Assembly (NCBI RefSeq): GCF_020829685.1 | Contig: NZ_JAIVFR010000343.1 | Location: forward strand, 1 to 6,909 | Direction of reading: 5' to 3' | From: Nostoc sp. CHAB 5715 | GTDB taxonomy: Bacteria; Cyanobacteriota; Cyanobacteriia; Cyanobacteriales; Nostocaceae | Length of the DNA: 6,909 nucleotides | Part shown: in pieces, positions 5,477 to 6,909 of the stretch | How positions within the stretch are numbered: the stretch's first letter is position 1 | How the letters are laid out: each line of letters begins with the position of its first letter | The notes under the pieces: generated by a model | Database searches by the model: none | The model's input: only the letters and a program-made list of their open reading frames with translations | What the model was told of the DNA's origin: nothing | Made by a program: the position numbers and the translations under genes

Positions 5477-6307
5477 ATGAATTTACGTAGAGATGCATTG
5501 CAAATCCTCAAAGAAACTAGCCGAACTTTTTATATCCCAATTAGTCTTTTACCGCCAGGATTACAAGAAGCAGTAGCATCAGCATATTTGTGTATGCGTG
5601 CCATTGATGAAATTGAAGATCATCCCGAATTAGATAACGCTACTAAAGCAAAGCTGTTAAGAACGATTAGCCTGACATTACAGGCAGGGGTTGATGGCTT
5701 CGCGGTAGATGCTTTCTTTGCAGGATTTAGTGGGTATGAGAATACCTTAGAAGAAGTCACAGTAAGGATTAGAGAATGGTCGATACTAGCACCAGAGACC
5801 ATTGCACCTCGAATTTGGGATGCCACTGCTGCAATGGCAGACCGGATGGCTTACTGGGCAGAAAGAAACTGGAAAATTTATACAGAATCTGATTTGGATC
5901 GTTATACCTTTGGGGTTGCAGGTGCAGTCGGATTGTTACTATCGGACTTATGGACTTGGTACGATGGAACGCAAACTAACCGTACCCAGGCGATCGGGTT
6001 TGGTCGGGGTTTACAAGCAGTTAATATCCTGCGTAACCATACTGAAGATTTAGGGCGTGGGGTAGACTTTTTCCCAGAGGGTTGGAGTGCAGAAAATATG
6101 CAAGAGTATGCCCGGCGCAATCTAGCCCTGGCAGAAGCTTATACCAAAAACCTTCCTACTGGCCCAGCCTTAGATTTTTGCCAAATTCCCTTAACCTTGG
6201 CTAATGGCACTCTTGACGCCCTTGCTAGTGGTAAAGAGAAACTCAGCCGCAGTGATGTTTTTGCACTTCTCGAACAACTGATTAGTGTAAACATGAAAGC
6301 CAGCTAA
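5477..6307 (+). CDS. Squalene/phytoene synthase family protein
   Basis: The 276-residue protein has the all-helical trans-isoprenyl diphosphate synthase, head-to-head fold. Enzymes of this family condense two prenyl diphosphates, to squalene (C15) or phytoene (C20). The first Asp-rich motif is intact: AYLCMRAIDEIEDHP with D44 and D48. The second region reads NILRNHTEDLGRG (183-195), so the usual DxxxD is N187-x-x-x-D191. YTFGVAGAVGLLLSDLW (143-159) matches the conserved helix with the VAG-VG pattern. Length is near the lower end for the family. The ATG at 5477 is chosen over one at 5444 because GGGGAG at 5464-5469 lies 7 bases upstream and homology begins there. Carotenoid, hopanoid or other triterpenoid precursor synthesis is possible; no pathway partner lies nearby. 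The variant motif argues against calling it crtB. Confidence 0.88.
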   Translation: MNLRRDALQILKETSRTFYIPISLLPPGLQEAVASAYLCMRAIDEIEDHPELDNATKAKLLRTISLTLQAGVDGFAVDAFFAGFSGYENTLEEVTVRIREWSILAPETIAPRIWDATAAMADRMAYWAERNWKIYTESDLDRYTFGVAGAVGLLLSDLWTWYDGTQTNRTQAIGFGRGLQAVNILRNHTEDLGRGVDFFPEGWSAENMQEYARRNLALAEAYTKNLPTGPALDFCQIPLTLANGTLDALASGKEKLSRSDVFALLEQLISVNMKAS

Positions 6308-6323
6308 TAGTCTGTTAACAAAG

Positions 6324-6396
6324 TTTGCGGGTTTAATTCCCCTGCCTAAGAAGGGCAGTATGTTTTGCGGTGGGGTTCAAATCCCCATTGCAAAAC
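6324..6396 (+). other. tRNA-like folded element (possible degenerate tRNA)
   Basis: A textbook T-arm is present: stem TGGGG (6371-6375)/CCCCA (6383-6387) around the loop TTCAAAT. TTGCAAA (6388-6394) follows directly and can pair with TTTGCGG (6324-6330) as a 7-bp acceptor-like stem with two G-U pairs. Between them, CTGCC (6342-6346)/GGCAG (6354-6358) closes a 7-base loop TAAGAAG like an anticodon arm. The total of about 72 bases is tRNA-sized. Against a working tRNA: only a 3-bp D-arm candidate (6329-6341), A instead of U at the position before the would-be anticodon, and a 12-base gap before the T-arm. An alternative fold pairs GTTTTGC (6362-6368) with GCAAAAC (6390-6396), giving one 14-bp hairpin capped by the T-loop. 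It starts 16 bases after the synthase stop codon. Confidence 0.4.
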
Positions 6397-6434
6397 TTAC
6401 AGCATTTTTCAGGTATTTAGACCACAGATGAGAC

Positions 6435-6462
6435 GGGGAGTGGGGAGTGGGGAGTAGGGAGT
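6435..6462. repeat. STRR heptamer array GGGGAGT, four units
   Basis: Three perfect GGGGAGT units (6435-6455) and one AGGGAGT (6456-6462) form a tandem array in the gap after the tRNA-like element. It is the same kind of short tandem repeat seen elsewhere in the window. Confidence 0.85.
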
Positions 6463-6489
6463 GGTGTAGTTCAATTACTTGAAAAGCGC

Positions 6490-6566
6490 TGTAATTACGT
6501 TAGCGTAGCGTTAACGAGTCCGCGTTCGCTTTTAGCGTCTCGTAGAGAGCGTCATTACGAATTACA
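6490..6566. repeat. Repeat unit bounded by 7-bp inverted ends with TCTCGTAGAGA core
   Basis: TGTAATT (6490-6496) and AATTACA (6560-6566) bound a 77-bp segment that is GC-richer than its surroundings. The segment contains TCTCGTAGAGA at 6538-6548, an exact match to 4747-4757. Short tandem ATTACGA-like words occur at its right end. It resembles the small dispersed repeats of Nostocales; no protein is encoded. Confidence 0.5.
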
Positions 6567-6629
6567 AATTATTTAACATTATAAGTATAATAATTTTCTT
6601 GTTGGGCAAAGAATTTACGTAATATTAGC

Positions 6630-6909
6630 TAAACTTTAAAAAATCTTCAAAGCATTTCCAGCAAAAATTACCTGGCAAGAGTTGATTAATATCTAAATAA
6701 TTGAAAGAGAGTATAACAACTCACCGTGATTATTCGTGCAGCGAGTTGACAGTGCATGAGCTACTGCTTAAATCCTACCTGTCCCAATCCAGAAAATTTG
6801 GTATATAGCCAAAGGTGCCGCTCTTGTGGCTCGCAACTCCTGTTGCGCGATCGCTATCAGGTGATCAAACCATTAGGTCAGGGTGGCTTTGAAGATTTTT
6901 TAAAGTTTA
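6630..6909. repeat. 24-bp inverted repeat at the right edge (fold-back junction)
   Basis: Bases 6886-6909 are the perfect reverse complement of 6630-6653, with 232 bases between. The match begins inside the kinase glycine loop, where the protein leaves the family pattern. The shared GCTTTG at 6886-6891 may be microhomology at the junction. It mirrors the structure at the left edge and most likely marks an inverted chimera at a contig end. Confidence 0.88.
6756..6909 (+). CDS. Serine/threonine protein kinase with N-terminal Cys4 ribbon, 5' part only
   Basis: The first 45 residues match the start of a Hanks-type Ser/Thr kinase common in cyanobacteria. A small metal-binding ribbon comes first (C4 and C9, then C21 and C24 in CRSCG). 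It is followed by LLLRDRYQVIKPLGQGGF, the entry of the kinase domain with the start of the ATP-binding glycine-rich loop. ATG at 6756 is the first possible start, since an in-frame TGA lies three codons upstream at 6747-6749; no strong Shine-Dalgarno is seen. After Phe 45, relatives continue with Gly and a small-residue loop. Here the sequence reads EDFLKF, encoded by the inverted copy of 6630-6653, so residues 46-51 are not real kinase sequence. The rest of the gene lies outside the window. Confidence 0.85.
   Translation, partial: MSYCLNPTCPNPENLVYSQRCRSCGSQLLLRDRYQVIKPLGQGGFEDFLKF

Noticed and set aside
5620..6120. Three further frames within the synthase gene
   Set aside because: They are shadow frames; the main frame shows family motifs throughout.
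6362..6408. Rho-independent terminator of the synthase gene
   Set aside because: The 14-bp hairpin is followed by TTACAGCA before a short T-run, and its loop is an exact T-loop, so a tRNA-related origin explains it better.

Overview
The window looks like chromosomal DNA of a filamentous, probably heterocyst-forming cyanobacterium of the Nostoc/Anabaena type. It carries a photosystem I gene (psaK), seven perfect copies of the cyanobacterial palindrome GCGATCGC (HIP1), heptanucleotide tandem repeats (STRR type) in several gaps, and protein families common in Nostocales: Uma2/DUF820, a Cys4-ribbon Ser/Thr kinase, and a squalene/phytoene synthase-like enzyme.

Layout from left to right. (1) 11-229, minus: N-terminal piece of a GT4-type glycosyltransferase, cut at the window edge. 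(2) 230-908: long AT-rich gap. (3) 909-1169, plus: psaK. (4) 1209-1320: MITE-like element with terminal inverted repeats and a 15-bp-arm palindrome, between the convergent psaK and phosphoesterase genes. (5) 1341-2891, minus: 516-aa calcineurin-like metallophosphoesterase with an inserted coiled coil. (6) 2922-3005: two tandem-repeat arrays, the second ending on the stop codon of the next gene. (7) 3005-3976, minus: YegS/diacylglycerol-kinase-like lipid kinase. (8) 4166-4588, plus: secreted LprI/DUF1311 protein. (9) 4620-4800: STRR and other dispersed repeats. (10) 4805-5182, minus: Uma2-family gene lacking its 5' part. (11) 5477-6307, plus: squalene/phytoene synthase family enzyme with Asn in place of the first Asp of its second motif. 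(12) 6324-6396: tRNA-like folded element. (13) 6435-6566: more repeats. (14) 6756-6909, plus: start of a Ser/Thr kinase gene with an N-terminal Cys4 ribbon, cut at the window edge.

The genes do not form one pathway. It is a patchwork of housekeeping and accessory genes separated by repeat-rich gaps. The phosphoesterase and lipid kinase are co-directional (113-nt gap) and could be loosely linked, but nothing visible proves an operon.

The most informative structural observation concerns the ends. Bases 1-17 are the exact reverse complement of 301-317, and bases 6886-6909 are the exact reverse complement of 6630-6653. At each end a conserved protein stops matching its family at the point where the inverted copy begins. 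This is best explained as fold-back (inverted chimera) junctions at both ends of a contig, as produced by multiple displacement amplification or assembly. The truncations of the glycosyltransferase and kinase are therefore probably artefacts. I did not find a convincing new multi-gene system. The best biological leads are the tRNA-like element behind the synthase gene, the variant second motif of that synthase, and the coiled-coil insertion in the phosphoesterase.
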